64,000 bases of DNA from Clavibacter capsici (GCF_001280205.1 NZ_CP012573.1:2728001-2792000); one strand, 5' to 3'; positions 20,753-29,096 are shown, counted from the stretch's first letter. Made by a program: numbers and translations. Notes: generated by a model from the letters alone, not told the origin.

Positions 20753-22648
20753 TCAGCCCAGCGACGCCTCATCGGCCGCGACGGCCTTCCGCACCGCGAA
20801 CTGCGTGCGGTGCAGCTCCTCGTACCGGCCGCCCGCGGCCAGCAGCTCGTCGTGCGTGCCGCGCTCGACGATCGCGCCGTCCTCGACCACGAGGATCATG
20901 TCCGCGCTGCGGATGGTGGAGAGGCGGTGGGCGATCACCAGGGCCGTCCGCCCCTCGAGCGCCTCGCTGAGGGCGGCCTGCACCGCGGCCTCCGACGTGG
21001 AGTCGAGCGCGGCCGTGGCCTCGTCGAGGATGACGACGCGCGGCTGGGCGAGCAGGAGCCGGGCGATGGTCATCCGCTGGCGCTCGCCGCCGGACAGCCG
21101 GTAGCCGCGCTCCCCCACCATGGTGTCGAGCTGGTCGGGCAGGGAGCGGACGAGCGGCTCGAGCCGGGCACGGCGGACCGCGTCCCACACCTCGTCGTCG
21201 GTAGCGTCCGGCCTGGCCAGGCGCAGGTTGGACAGGATCGTCTCGTGGAACAGGTGGCCGTCCTGCGTCACCATGCCGAGGGTGTGCCGCATGGAGGCGA
21301 AGGTGACGTCGCGCACGTCCGTCCCCGCGAGGCGCACGGCGCCGCTGTCGACGTCGTACAGGCGCGACAGCAGCTGCGCGATCGTGGACTTGCCGGCCCC
21401 GGACGTGCCGACGAGGGCCACGGTCTGCCCCGCCTCGATGCGGAAGGACACGCCGTGCAGCACCTCCTCGCCGCCGCGGGTGTCGAGCGTCGAGACCTCC
21501 TCGAGGGAGGCGAGTGAGACCTTGTCGGCGGACGGGTAGGCGAAGCGCACGTCGTCGAACTCGACGGCCACCGGGCCCGCCGGGACGGCGACCGCGTCGG
21601 GCTTCTCCTGGATGAGCGGCTCGAGGTCCAGCACCTCGAAGACGCGCTCGAAGCTGACCACCGCGCTCATGATCTCGACCCGCGCGTTCGCGAGGCTGGT
21701 CAGCGGCGCGTAGAGGCGCGTCAGGAGGAGCGCGAGGGTGACCACCTCGCCGGTGTCGAGCTGCCCGGCCAGCGCGAGGAAGCCGCCGAGCCCGTACACG
21801 AGCGCCAGCGCGAGGGCGGAGACGAGCATCAGCGCGGTGACGAAGACGAACTGCAGCATCGCGGTGCGGACCCCGATGTCGCGGACGCGGGCGGCGCGGA
21901 CGCGGAACTCCGCGGACTCCTCGTCGGGCCGGCCGAACAGCTTGACGAGGGTCGCGCCCGGCGCCGAGAAGCGCTCGGTCATCTGCGTGCTCATGGCCGA
22001 GTTGTGGTCGGCGGCCTCGCGGCGGAGCGCGGCGAGGCGACCGCCCATGCGGCGCGCGGGCACGAGGAACAGGGGCAGCATGATCACCGCGAGGACCGTC
22101 ACGAGCCACGACGTGCTGAGCATGACGGCCAGGGTGAGGATCAGCGCCACGAGGTTCGTGACCACGCCCGACAGCGTGCCGCTGAAGGCCTGCTGCGCGC
22201 CGATCACGTCGTTGTTGAGGCGGCTCACGAGCGCGCCCGTGCGCGTGCGGGTGAAGAACGCGATCGGCATCCTCTGCACGTGGTCGAAGACGGCGGTGCG
22301 GAGGTCGAGGATCACGCCCTCGCCGATGCGCGCGGAGTACCAGCGCGTCACGAGCGACACCCCAGCGTCGGCCACGGCCACGAGGGCGATGACGACGGCG
22401 AGCCGGACGATCGTGCCGACCTCGCCCCGGGCCACGATGACGTCGACCACCTGGCCGGCGAGCACCGGCGTCGCGACCGCGAGGAACGCGCCCACGACGG
22501 ACAGCGCGATGAAGAGCAGCAGCTTCGCCCGGTACGGCACCGCGAAGGTCAGGATCCGCTTCACGGACTCGCGGGAGATGCCGCGCGACCCGTTCCGCGC
22601 GCTCGAGATCTTGTAGAGCGAGCTCCAGGCGACGCCTTCCATGCTCAT
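20753..22648 (-). CDS. ABC transporter, fused permease-ATPase (multidrug/lipid exporter type)
   Basis: 631-aa half-transporter: six-helix exporter membrane domain (about residues 35-330) then ATPase. The ATPase has Walker A GTSGAGKST, signature LSGGERQR, Walker B VVILDEATAALD and the H-loop VIAHRLSTI. An unusual ~20-residue insertion (around KVSLASLEEVSTLDTRGG) precedes the A-loop region. The ATG has AGAGGA at good spacing. It is a single gene, so it probably works as a homodimer. Substrate unknown; it resembles the MdlB/MsbA-like exporters of actinobacteria. Confidence 0.92.
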   Translation of the reverse strand: MSMEGVAWSSLYKISSARNGSRGISRESVKRILTFAVPYRAKLLLFIALSVVGAFLAVATPVLAGQVVDVIVARGEVGTIVRLAVVIALVAVADAGVSLVTRWYSARIGEGVILDLRTAVFDHVQRMPIAFFTRTRTGALVSRLNNDVIGAQQAFSGTLSGVVTNLVALILTLAVMLSTSWLVTVLAVIMLPLFLVPARRMGGRLAALRREAADHNSAMSTQMTERFSAPGATLVKLFGRPDEESAEFRVRAARVRDIGVRTAMLQFVFVTALMLVSALALALVYGLGGFLALAGQLDTGEVVTLALLLTRLYAPLTSLANARVEIMSAVVSFERVFEVLDLEPLIQEKPDAVAVPAGPVAVEFDDVRFAYPSADKVSLASLEEVSTLDTRGGEEVLHGVSFRIEAGQTVALVGTSGAGKSTIAQLLSRLYDVDSGAVRLAGTDVRDVTFASMRHTLGMVTQDGHLFHETILSNLRLARPDATDDEVWDAVRRARLEPLVRSLPDQLDTMVGERGYRLSGGERQRMTIARLLLAQPRVVILDEATAALDSTSEAAVQAALSEALEGRTALVIAHRLSTIRSADMILVVEDGAIVERGTHDELLAAGGRYEELHRTQFAVRKAVAADEASLG

Positions 22649-22920
22649 GGTGGTTCCTCTCGTGGGCGCCCGGATCGATGCGGGCGGGTTGCGCCCGGGG
22701 TCGGACGTCCCGGCGTCGAGCCGGGCGGTGCCCGGGTCGATGCTCCGACGGCGGCGTCGTGCCCGGATCCCGACGGGCGTGGACGGGTCGTCCTGCCGGT
22801 GGGCGCATGCCCATCATGAGCCACGGACGGCGCGATCACGTCCTCGGTCAGGGAGCCGACACCGGTCGCGGCCGGAGCGGGTGCGGGAGGCCCGTGTCCC
22901 TCGCACCCCCGCGCACGCCG
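22649..22920. other. Non-coding spacer upstream of the ABC exporter
   Basis: GC-rich stretch with no ORF of convincing composition and no clear -10 box. It should contain the exporter promoter. Open frames crossing it lack RBS and family resemblance. Confidence 0.4.
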
Positions 22921-22955
22921 GAGGGGCGGGCCGCCTCCTCGGCGACCCGCCCCTC
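22921..22955 (-). terminator. Hairpin downstream of the GlsB-like gene
   Basis: Perfect 10-bp arms GAGGGGCGGG/CCCGCCCCTC around a 15-nt loop. Confidence 0.65.
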
Positions 22956-23019
22956 GGCGGCTCCACTACCGGCGATCCTCCGGGGCGCGCCAGCGCGTCC
23001 AGGGCTCGCCCGGCCGTGT

Positions 23020-23298
23020 TCAGCGGCGCACGGACTTGCGGCCGCCGACCTTCACGTAGATGAGCAGCACGATGATCGAGCCGATGATCGAGCCGATGAT
23101 GCCGGCGGGCTGGAAGAAGCCCTCCATGGCGTCGTGCTGGAAGAGCAGGAAGCCGAGGAAGCCGCCGACGAACGAGCCGACGATGCCGAGCACGATGGTC
23201 ATGAGGATGCCGATGTTCTGGCGGCCGGGCACGACCGCGCGGGCGATGAAGCCCGCGATGAGGCCGACGACGATGAGGCTGATGATGAGTCCGAGCAT
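23020..23298 (-). CDS. GlsB/YeaQ/YmgE-family small membrane protein
   Basis: 92-aa protein made of three glycine-rich hydrophobic segments (about residues 2-22, 30-53 and 67-84). The family pattern is GLIAGFIARAVVPG followed by a glycine-zipper GIVGSFVGGFLG. Members are 'transglycosylase-associated' or general-stress envelope proteins; no catalytic residues are present. ATG 23298 has GAAGGA 4 nt upstream. It is divergent from the LuxR-type regulator across about 117 bp and followed by a hairpin. Confidence 0.88.
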   Translation of the reverse strand: MLGLIISLIVVGLIAGFIARAVVPGRQNIGILMTIVLGIVGSFVGGFLGFLLFQHDAMEGFFQPAGIIGSIIGSIIVLLIYVKVGGRKSVRR

Positions 23299-23374
23299 GG
23301 TGTCCTTCTCTCTGCTGAGCGCGTGTTCGCGCTGCGGTGCCCGGTGGGGCGATGACTTCAACCAACCACCCTCC

Positions 23375-23394
23375 GGGGTGTGGGAGCACACCCC
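23375..23394. promoter_or_regulatory. Inverted repeat in the GlsB/response-regulator divergent region
   Basis: GGGGTGTG-GGAG-CACACCCC, perfect 8-bp arms, 21 bp before the regulator ATG. Possible autoregulatory operator or 5' hairpin. Confidence 0.4.
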
Positions 23395-23415
23395 TGGGGG
23401 TGGGATCCTGGATCC

Positions 23416-24084
23416 ATGCCCGCCACCCGCACCCGCCCCGTCACGATCGCGCTCGTCGACGACTACGACGTGGTGCTGAAGGGCCTCGCCCACATGTTCG
23501 ACGACTACCGCGACCGCGTGGTCGTCGCCGAGATCGACGCGAACGCGGCCCTCTCCGACGAGATCGACATCGTGCTCTACGACTCGTTCGCGCAGCCGGA
23601 GTCCGACCACCACGAGATCGCGGAGCTGGTGCGGAACCCGCGCGCACGCCGCGTGGTCGTCTACACCTGGAACTTCCAGCCCGAGCTGATCGCCGACGCG
23701 CGCCGGCAGGGCGTGCAGGGCTACCTCTCGAAGGCGCTGCCGGCGAGGGAGCTCGTGGAGGCGCTCGAGCGGATCCACTCCGGCGAGGAGCTCTTCAACG
23801 AGGCGCCGCTGCGGGCCGCGAGCGCGCCGTCGCTCGACTGGCCGGGCAAGCGCGAGGGGATCACGGACCGCGAGTCGGAGATCCTCGCGCTCATCACGCA
23901 GGGCAAGAGCAACCAGGAGGTCGCGGCGCTCACGTACCTCTCCCCCAACACGGTGAAGAGCTACATCCGCTCGATCTACCGGAAGATCCAGGTGCAGAGC
24001 CGCACCCAGGCGGTCATCTGGGGCGTGGGGCACGGGTTCAGCCCGGACCACCACCGGATCGACCACTGGCTGGGTGGGCCGTAG
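23416..24084 (+). CDS. LuxR/NarL-family response-regulator-like transcription factor
   Basis: 222-aa protein with an N-terminal receiver-like domain (IALVDDYDVVLKG, with the acidic pair; LYDSFAQPE at the phospho-acceptor strand) and a C-terminal LuxR helix-turn-helix (GITDRESEILALITQGKSNQ, then YLSPNTVKSYIRSIYRKI). The strand-3 region reads LYDSF, so Asp is present. No sensor kinase is adjacent. ATG 23416 lacks a Shine-Dalgarno but GATCCT lies 6 nt before it, which fits leaderless expression. Its 3' end is duplicated at the far side of the adjacent AT-rich islet. Confidence 0.85.
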   Translation: MPATRTRPVTIALVDDYDVVLKGLAHMFDDYRDRVVVAEIDANAALSDEIDIVLYDSFAQPESDHHEIAELVRNPRARRVVVYTWNFQPELIADARRQGVQGYLSKALPARELVEALERIHSGEELFNEAPLRAASAPSLDWPGKREGITDRESEILALITQGKSNQEVAALTYLSPNTVKSYIRSIYRKIQVQSRTQAVIWGVGHGFSPDHHRIDHWLGGP

Positions 24085-24087
24085 GGG
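24055..24087 (+). repeat. Left copy of 33-bp direct repeat flanking islet 1 (LuxR gene 3' end)
   Basis: Covers the last codons and stop of the response-regulator gene (…RIDHWLGGP, stop, then GGGG). It matches 25754-25786 at 31 of 33 positions. Confidence 0.85.
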
Positions 24088-24210
24088 CGACATCTTTTGA
24101 TATGGGGACAAATACAGTCTTGCAAACTGCGCTTTTCTCTAGCGATGCCTACTGAGCGGCTCCCGAAATGTCGCACCTACATGGCACAGTGGATGCTCCT
24201 AGACCAAACG

Positions 24211-25110
24211 TTACGCCGTTCGCATTCCCCTACAAGGGCCTAGATCATCATCACAATTTATATCTGCCTTTATCAGCATCTCGCGGCTCATTTCGGGCGT
24301 TACTAGCTGGTCGACATCAAGCGTCATTCGAACTATTCGCGCTTGGGGATACCTCGGTCTACTTACAAGCGACACTTCATGAAGCACAGCATTTTTTACC
24401 TCCTGCGTTGCTACAACGGAGTAAGACGCTCCTTCTTCGTGATGGCACTCAACGGCTCCGCATATGGTACAGCCGAGTTCTTCGTTTCGTGATGCCGTCT
24501 TCTCATATGCGATGCCCGGTACATGCTCGCAGTCTTCGATCGCCTTGCCGCAGAACGTACATACAAATTCGCTAATCATTCCCACCGACAGGCCCCGACG
24601 GATATGTCCCAATCTGCATCGACAAGATGTCCAAAATCGATCTTGCTCAAATTCAATCTGACACCCAAAGAGGCCGCGTTTTAGAAACGAGGCATCATGA
24701 AGCGCCGCATGCGCCTCTTCTGCCCGCGGATGATCTTCAAGGTAGTTAAATGCTGCAAGCGCGGCTTTCTCTGACGCCATAACCGCTTCGTGCAACTCAG
24801 CTAGATCCTGGTCGCCTAGGCTGAGCCGCGCGTTGTACCTCTTCCACTCCTCGACCTTGAACAACTGGATGGCTCTAACGGCATTCTCATCATAATTTTC
24901 TGCGACGGCCTCTCGTTTCGGCAAAGAGGTCGGCTCCCGCCCAAGCACCATAACGGCATTATCGTAGGTTTCCTTGGCCTCACGCAGGGCATGAAGCCCA
25001 TTCGCCTCAAGCCAATCGCTCCTGGCAGGTCCCCCCGAAGGAGGAACGTCGCCGTAAGTCAGAATCTGAGCGGTAATCCGCATCCCATTATCAGAGGTTT
25101 CCTCACCCAT
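24211..25110 (-). CDS. Zinc-knuckle protein of unknown function, prohead-protease-like segment (islet 1)
   Basis: 299-aa protein in AT-richer DNA, not assigned to a named family. Residues about 170-235 hold Cys/His clusters: CRCRLGH, then CTFCG with DCEH, then CTICG with ECHH, suggesting two zinc sites. The following LHEVSLVSRPRYPQARI resembles the EVSLV…P…A strand pattern seen in caudoviral prohead proteases, so a phage ancestry is possible (inference). ATG 25110 overlaps the upstream gene's stop by 8 bp; an in-frame TTG at 25137 is an alternative. With its partner gene it forms a two-gene cassette. Confidence 0.65.
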   Translation of the reverse strand: MGEETSDNGMRITAQILTYGDVPPSGGPARSDWLEANGLHALREAKETYDNAVMVLGREPTSLPKREAVAENYDENAVRAIQLFKVEEWKRYNARLSLGDQDLAELHEAVMASEKAALAAFNYLEDHPRAEEAHAALHDASFLKRGLFGCQIEFEQDRFWTSCRCRLGHIRRGLSVGMISEFVCTFCGKAIEDCEHVPGIAYEKTASRNEELGCTICGAVECHHEEGASYSVVATQEVKNAVLHEVSLVSRPRYPQARIVRMTLDVDQLVTPEMSREMLIKADINCDDDLGPCRGMRTA

Positions 25111-25627
25111 GGTCTCTCGGTCTTCCCTCTTGCTCAAGCCTAAGAGCTTCTAGAACGTCTTTGCCAGCTCCCTTGATCTGAACACTGCGCTCGGTCTCGT
25201 TCTCGTATATAGATATCTCTAAAGGAAGATCCAACGCCTCCTCCGGCGTCCACCTCTGCAACTCAGCCCGTAGCAGGACGTACTGTTGCACAGTATGCAA
25301 TAGCCAGTCATTGGCCAAGGTAAGACAAGTCAGTCCCAGAGCCCAAATATCAGGGTCAATGCTGTACTCCTGTAAGAACTCCCGTTTTCCCTCCGGCAAG
25401 GAAAATTGCACAGGCAGGCCGGCGGCTCGTGCGGTCTTGGCCAGATACCTGACGTGCTCTGTGTAACGAGGCGCACCGGCTGAATCAGCGTCCTTGCTCC
25501 CATTGCGAGTCGGCAAGATATAGACTACGTTTTCCTCCAGGACGTCGGGAATGCTATTCGCCAATGGGAACCACTTGTCGTACTCAACACTTGCTACCAT
25601 GCGCAAATGGTACCGCGGATGTGACAC
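25103..25627 (-). CDS. Hypothetical protein, first gene of the islet 1 pair
   Basis: 174 aa from GTG 25627, or 165 aa from ATG 25600; neither has a clear RBS. No family recognised. It is soluble and mixed alpha/beta in character. A central Trp/Leu-rich segment (ALGLTCLTLANDWLLHTVQQ) could form a buried helix, and the C-terminus is Glu-rich. Codon use is clearly less GC-biased than in neighbouring core genes. The 8-bp overlap with the zinc-knuckle gene implies coupled translation and perhaps a complex. Confidence 0.6.
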   Translation of the reverse strand: MSHPRYHLRMVASVEYDKWFPLANSIPDVLEENVVYILPTRNGSKDADSAGAPRYTEHVRYLAKTARAAGLPVQFSLPEGKREFLQEYSIDPDIWALGLTCLTLANDWLLHTVQQYVLLRAELQRWTPEEALDLPLEISIYENETERSVQIKGAGKDVLEALRLEQEGRPRDHG

Positions 25628-25753
25628 AAGAGCGATGGCGGCGCCTGAAATAGCTGGCCCTATTGCAACTCATGCGGACGCCGTAGACCCCCAACTTGGT
25701 AGCCATGCGACTTAGACTGGTTCTGGCGCGTGATGTTCGCGACTCCTTCAGCG

Positions 25754-25786
25754 CGGATCGACAACTGGCTGGGCGGGCCGTAGGGG
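25754..25786 (+). repeat. Right copy of 33-bp direct repeat flanking islet 1
   Basis: Duplicate of the LuxR gene 3' end, encoding …RIDNWLGGP and its stop out of context, 22 bp before the LD-carboxypeptidase gene. Two substitutions separate it from 24055-24087. It marks the right edge of the low-GC islet. Confidence 0.85.
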
Positions 25787-25808
25787 GACCCCGGCCGCCT
25801 CTGGGAGC

Positions 25809-26882
25809 ATGACCCGCATGATCCCCTCCACCTCCTCCCGGTTCCGCAAGTCCGTGCCCAAGGCGAAGGCGGGAGATCGGGTGGCCGTGCTGAGCCCCGC
25901 GTTCGCCGCGCCGGGCATGGCGCCCGAGGTGCACGAGCAGGCGATGCGGCGGCTGCAGGAGGCGACCGGGCTGATCCCCGTCGAGTACCCGACCACGCGA
26001 CGCCTCGGCGCGAGCGCCCGCGACCGCGCCGCCGACATCACGGCCGCGTTCGCCGACGACTCCATCCGCGCGATCGTCTCGACCATCGGCGGCGACGACC
26101 AGGTCACGGTGATCCCGCACGTCGACATCGAGGAGCTGGCCCGGAACCCCAAGCCCTTCCTCGGCTACAGCGACAACACGAACCTGCACAACCTGCTCGC
26201 GGGGCTCGGCATCCCCTCCTTCTACGGCGGATCCACGCAGGTCCACATCGGAGCCGGGCCCGGCATCGACGACGTGCACCTGCGGTCGCTGCGGGCGGCG
26301 CTGATCGAGGGCGGCACGCTCGAGATCACCGAGCCCGGGGAGTCGGAGGACTTCGGGATCGACTGGACGGATCCTCGCGCGCTCACCGAGCACGGCGAGC
26401 GGTCGGCGACCGAGCCGTGGAAGTGGGCCGGCCCCGCGACGACGGTGGAGGGGCCGACGTGGGGCGGCTGCATCGAGGTGATCGACCAGATCGCGATGGC
26501 CGGGCGCATGCCCGAGGTCGCGAAGCTCGAGGGCGGGATCCTGCTGCTGGAGACGAGCGAGGAGGTGCCGTCGGCCGACAGCGTGCGCCGCTGGGTGCGC
26601 GGGCTCGGCGAGCGCGGGATCCTCGACGTCGTCGCCGGCGTGCTCGTCGCCCGGCCGGTGACCACCGTGATGGGTGCGCCGGTGCCGCCGCCCGAGGAGC
26701 GCGCGCGGCTGCGGGCGGAGCAGCGCGACACCGTCATCGAGCAGGTCGCCCGCTACAACCCGGGCGCCGTGGTGTGCGTGGGCGTGCCGTTCGGGCACAC
26801 GCGTCCGCAGTGGATCCTGCCCCACGGCGGGACGGTGCGGCTCGACGGGGCGGCGCGGACGGTGCACGCGGACTACAGCTGA
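25809..26882 (+). CDS. S66-family LD-carboxypeptidase / MccF-like peptidase
   Basis: 357-aa serine peptidase. The nucleophile Ser lies in FLGYSDNTNLH, the catalytic Glu in the LLLETSEEVPSAD segment, and the His in GVPFGHTRPQWILPHG; the WGGCIEVID turn is also typical. Homologues trim tetrapeptides in peptidoglycan recycling (LdcA) or cleave microcin C-type aminoacyl nucleotides (MccF). The longer loop and GGDDQV motif lean towards the MccF-like branch. No signal peptide, so it is cytoplasmic. Its last 18 coding bases recur at 28014-28031 at the edge of islet 2. Confidence 0.9.
   Translation: MTRMIPSTSSRFRKSVPKAKAGDRVAVLSPAFAAPGMAPEVHEQAMRRLQEATGLIPVEYPTTRRLGASARDRAADITAAFADDSIRAIVSTIGGDDQVTVIPHVDIEELARNPKPFLGYSDNTNLHNLLAGLGIPSFYGGSTQVHIGAGPGIDDVHLRSLRAALIEGGTLEITEPGESEDFGIDWTDPRALTEHGERSATEPWKWAGPATTVEGPTWGGCIEVIDQIAMAGRMPEVAKLEGGILLLETSEEVPSADSVRRWVRGLGERGILDVVAGVLVARPVTTVMGAPVPPPEERARLRAEQRDTVIEQVARYNPGAVVCVGVPFGHTRPQWILPHGGTVRLDGAARTVHADYS
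26861..26878 (+). repeat. Original of 18-bp repeat (LD-carboxypeptidase 3' end)
   Basis: GGTGCACGCGGACTACAG encoding …VHADYS; an exact copy lies at 28014-28031. Confidence 0.85.
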
Positions 26883-26930
26883 GGCGTCGTGGCCCCCGAT
26901 GCGGGCGGTGGCGCGGATCCGACCGCTGGC

Positions 26931-26936
26931 TAGGCT
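26931..26936 (+). promoter_or_regulatory. -10 box of a leaderless transcript (DUF1266-like gene)
   Basis: TAGGCT, 6 nt before GTG 26943, with no Shine-Dalgarno between them. Confidence 0.6.
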
Positions 26937-26942
26937 CGCAGG

Positions 26943-27980
26943 GTGACGCTCCAGAACCACCCCGGCGATGCCGAGTTCCCCGTCCGGATGCGGAACCGGC
27001 ACGCCCGCGCCGCCGACGCCGCGCGGCGCTCGTCGCCCGCGGCCCTCCGGAAGCGCGCCCTGCTGATCACCGCGTGGTCGGCGCCCTTCGCCATCGTCGC
27101 GCTCGTGATCGCGGTGCCGCTCGCCGACCGGCAGGACATGACCGGGCCGCCCGTGGTGGCGGCGCTCGCGTTCATGCTCGGCGTCACGATCGTGAGCGTG
27201 GCGTTCCACCTCCGCGACGCCCGCGCGCCGCTGACGCACCAGCGCGCCTACATCGCCGCCGCCGGCCGCTCGGCGTTGACGCTCGAGCAGCAGCAGATCC
27301 TGGCGCTGGACGCGGTGAGCGACTTCTCCTACCGGCTCTGGAACTCCTCGCTCGCCTTCCAGCCCACCTTCGCCGAGCTCCCCGCGGAGCATCGCACCCG
27401 GCATGCCGACGGCGCCGAGGGGACGGGTCGCTGGGCGGCCCTGCCCATCGCGTCGCTCGCCCAGCAGCGCGCGGCCCTCGACTCCCAGTTCCGGATCGCG
27501 TCGCGCGTCGACCTCGAGCTGTTCGTCGCGGATGCGCTCGCGCAGGGCCTCATCTCGGAGCGGTTCGCGGAGGTCGCGGCCGGCCCGGACGCCGAGCGGA
27601 TGCTCTCGCGGATGGCCGCGCTCACCGGGCGGAGCGAGTTCGAGATCATCGAGCGCACCCGGCCCACCGGCGACCGTCCGCCCGTGCTGCTGCTCGCGGG
27701 CGACAGCGAGCGGACGATCGGCGCGATCCGGTTCGCGTACCTCGCGGGCTATCTCCCGGCGGACGACGCGTGGACGCTCCTCCGCCAGGTGGCCGCGCGC
27801 GTGTTCGCCGCGTACGACGGCTGGGACGCGTACTGGGCGGACGTCGCGCTCACCCTCGCCTTCCGCACCGACAGCCTGGAGACCGTGCAGGCGGCGCAGC
27901 GCGTGCACGAGGGCCTGCGCACATCGGGCTGGCCGGCGGCGAAGGTGCCGTGGCCGGGGACGGACGCGCGGGTCGGCTGA
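26943..27980 (+). CDS. Membrane-anchored DUF1266-like protein
   Basis: 345-aa protein. Two hydrophobic helices near the N-terminus (about residues 38-60 and 67-86) are followed by a cytoplasmic alpha-helical region. The C-terminal ~150 residues (IRFAYLAGYLPADDAW through AYDGWDAYWADVALTLAFRT) resemble DUF1266, a family of unknown function. GTG 26943 is inferred from the TAGGCT box 6 nt upstream, giving a leaderless mRNA. In an ancestral layout its stop would have been only a few bp from the converging GT9 stop, before islet 2 inserted. Confidence 0.7.
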   Translation: MTLQNHPGDAEFPVRMRNRHARAADAARRSSPAALRKRALLITAWSAPFAIVALVIAVPLADRQDMTGPPVVAALAFMLGVTIVSVAFHLRDARAPLTHQRAYIAAAGRSALTLEQQQILALDAVSDFSYRLWNSSLAFQPTFAELPAEHRTRHADGAEGTGRWAALPIASLAQQRAALDSQFRIASRVDLELFVADALAQGLISERFAEVAAGPDAERMLSRMAALTGRSEFEIIERTRPTGDRPPVLLLAGDSERTIGAIRFAYLAGYLPADDAWTLLRQVAARVFAAYDGWDAYWADVALTLAFRTDSLETVQAAQRVHEGLRTSGWPAAKVPWPGTDARVG

Positions 27981-27985
27981 CCCGG

Positions 27986-28015
27986 CCGGATCAGTCGCGC
28001 GGCTCGCCCGTGAGG
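27986..28015 (+). repeat. Copy of the GT9 gene 3' end at the left edge of islet 2
   Basis: 30 nt identical to 29878-29907 (minus-strand end of the GT9 gene including its stop). It abuts, with a shared GG, the LD-carboxypeptidase-end copy. Confidence 0.85.
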
Positions 28016-28031
28016 TGCACGCGGACTACAG
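28014..28031 (+). repeat. Copy of the LD-carboxypeptidase 3' end inside islet 2
   Basis: 18 nt identical to 26861-26878. A single T following it turns the original TACAGC into TACAGT, a possible -10 for the next gene. Confidence 0.8.
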
Positions 28032-28040
28032 TTGGCGGCC

Positions 28041-28547
28041 GTGGAGCACTCGAACCTGCCAAGTGGCGCGACTTTTCGCGGCAACCTGTTGTCCAGATTG
28101 ACACTCGTTGAGCGCTCTCAACCAGAGGGTGCGTACATAGTCGACGGTATCCTTTTCGAGCAGGACTTCACTCGCTTGACAACAACAGCCGGACGCGACG
28201 TTTCTGTACCCGCGTGGTCGACGCCTGAAGAGACCCATCGAGCGATTAGCACGGTGATGCACCTGGCGCCCCTGAACCCCAATTCGTGGACAAGCTTCCC
28301 TCCGAAGATGACACCGTGGGCTATATGGCTAACGCTTCACTACGACCTCGCTTCAGCCGAGCGAGATCTCGATCTCAACGTGGCGGGGCTGCACCTTCGC
28401 GAAATTCGCAAGCACGGACAAACGGCACAAGTTGTAACCGCTTTGGGCGTGGATTGCTATCACCACACGGTGCCCCTGAACGAACAGCCACTAGCAGTAA
28501 CGGTTGACCTCGCTTTCGAGGTGATGCGACAGCGGCGAGGTAGATAG
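28041..28547 (+). CDS. Hypothetical protein (islet 2, gene 1)
   Basis: 168 aa from GTG 28041; an in-frame TTG (28032) is an alternative. No family recognised and no signal peptide or membrane helix. Composition is acidic-neutral with two His-rich spots. TACAGT at 28027-28032, derived from a duplicated gene end, sits 8 nt before the GTG and may be its -10. Codon use is less GC-biased than in core genes. A 14-bp perfect palindrome follows 18 bp after the stop. Confidence 0.5.
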   Translation: MEHSNLPSGATFRGNLLSRLTLVERSQPEGAYIVDGILFEQDFTRLTTTAGRDVSVPAWSTPEETHRAISTVMHLAPLNPNSWTSFPPKMTPWAIWLTLHYDLASAERDLDLNVAGLHLREIRKHGQTAQVVTALGVDCYHHTVPLNEQPLAVTVDLAFEVMRQRRGR

Positions 28548-28564
28548 TCCGGTGGCCCACCAGG

Positions 28565-28578
28565 CCATAGGCCTATGG
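28565..28578. terminator. Perfect 14-bp palindrome CCATAGGCCTATGG in islet 2
   Basis: Lies just after the gene 1 stop and before the converging gene 2 stop. It has no loop, so it could be a protein-binding or recombination site rather than a terminator. Confidence 0.35.
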
Positions 28579-28618
28579 AGTCCTCACATCTTATCTCGGC
28601 CACGACCCCAATAGCTGT

Positions 28619-29014
28619 TTAGTCAAGCCACCTGAATCTGCGGCCACCATGGCCCTCGCGACACTTTCGCCAACTCAACAGACGTCGAATCTCTTCCGAA
28701 AGCAGTACATAACCCACACACCAATGGCCCCATTTGGTCAGAAAACCAAGATATTGTCGGCCGAAATGCTCATATATTAATATCTCGCATTCGCAACTCA
28801 TGCGTTCTACTCGGATGCCGGTGCCGTCACTCAGAACCGGAAACGGCGCAAGGAAGAAACTGGGTCGCGCACCGACTATGGGGTCCGGGTACCGGGTGCC
28901 AGCATCCACCGGAGTAAGAGCTTTGTCATCGACTTCTCGCCTCAACGTTCGCGTCCTGGCGGAGCGGCGGAGGAACTCATCAATGCCTGTGGACAAAACT
29001 CGTTCTCGATTCAT
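28619..29014 (-). CDS. Hypothetical protein (islet 2, gene 2)
   Basis: 131 aa, basic, with no family recognised. A short aromatic stretch (YEHFGRQYLGFLTKWGHWCVGY) could pack as beta-strands and the tail is Arg-rich. AGGA lies about 12 nt before the ATG, a weak RBS. Lower GC than core genes. It converges with gene 1 and is divergent from the secreted-protein gene. Overlapping plus-strand frames are poorer candidates. Existence is moderately supported. Confidence 0.4.
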   Translation of the reverse strand: MNRERVLSTGIDEFLRRSARTRTLRREVDDKALTPVDAGTRYPDPIVGARPSFFLAPFPVLSDGTGIRVERMSCECEILIYEHFGRQYLGFLTKWGHWCVGYVLLSEEIRRLLSWRKCREGHGGRRFRWLD

Positions 29015-29096
29015 ATTGCTGAGTATCCTGCCAGCGTTCTCGCATACCCCCTCCAGCGAATGACTGGTTCATGCAACACGCACGAAAGGCACCAAT

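Noticed and set aside
24168-24575. Plus-strand ORF of 135 codons within islet 1
   Set aside because: Antisense to the zinc-knuckle gene, which has better motifs and gene overlap.
28734-29063. Plus-strand ORF of 109 codons within islet 2
   Set aside because: No RBS, basic low-information product, antisense to a somewhat better candidate.
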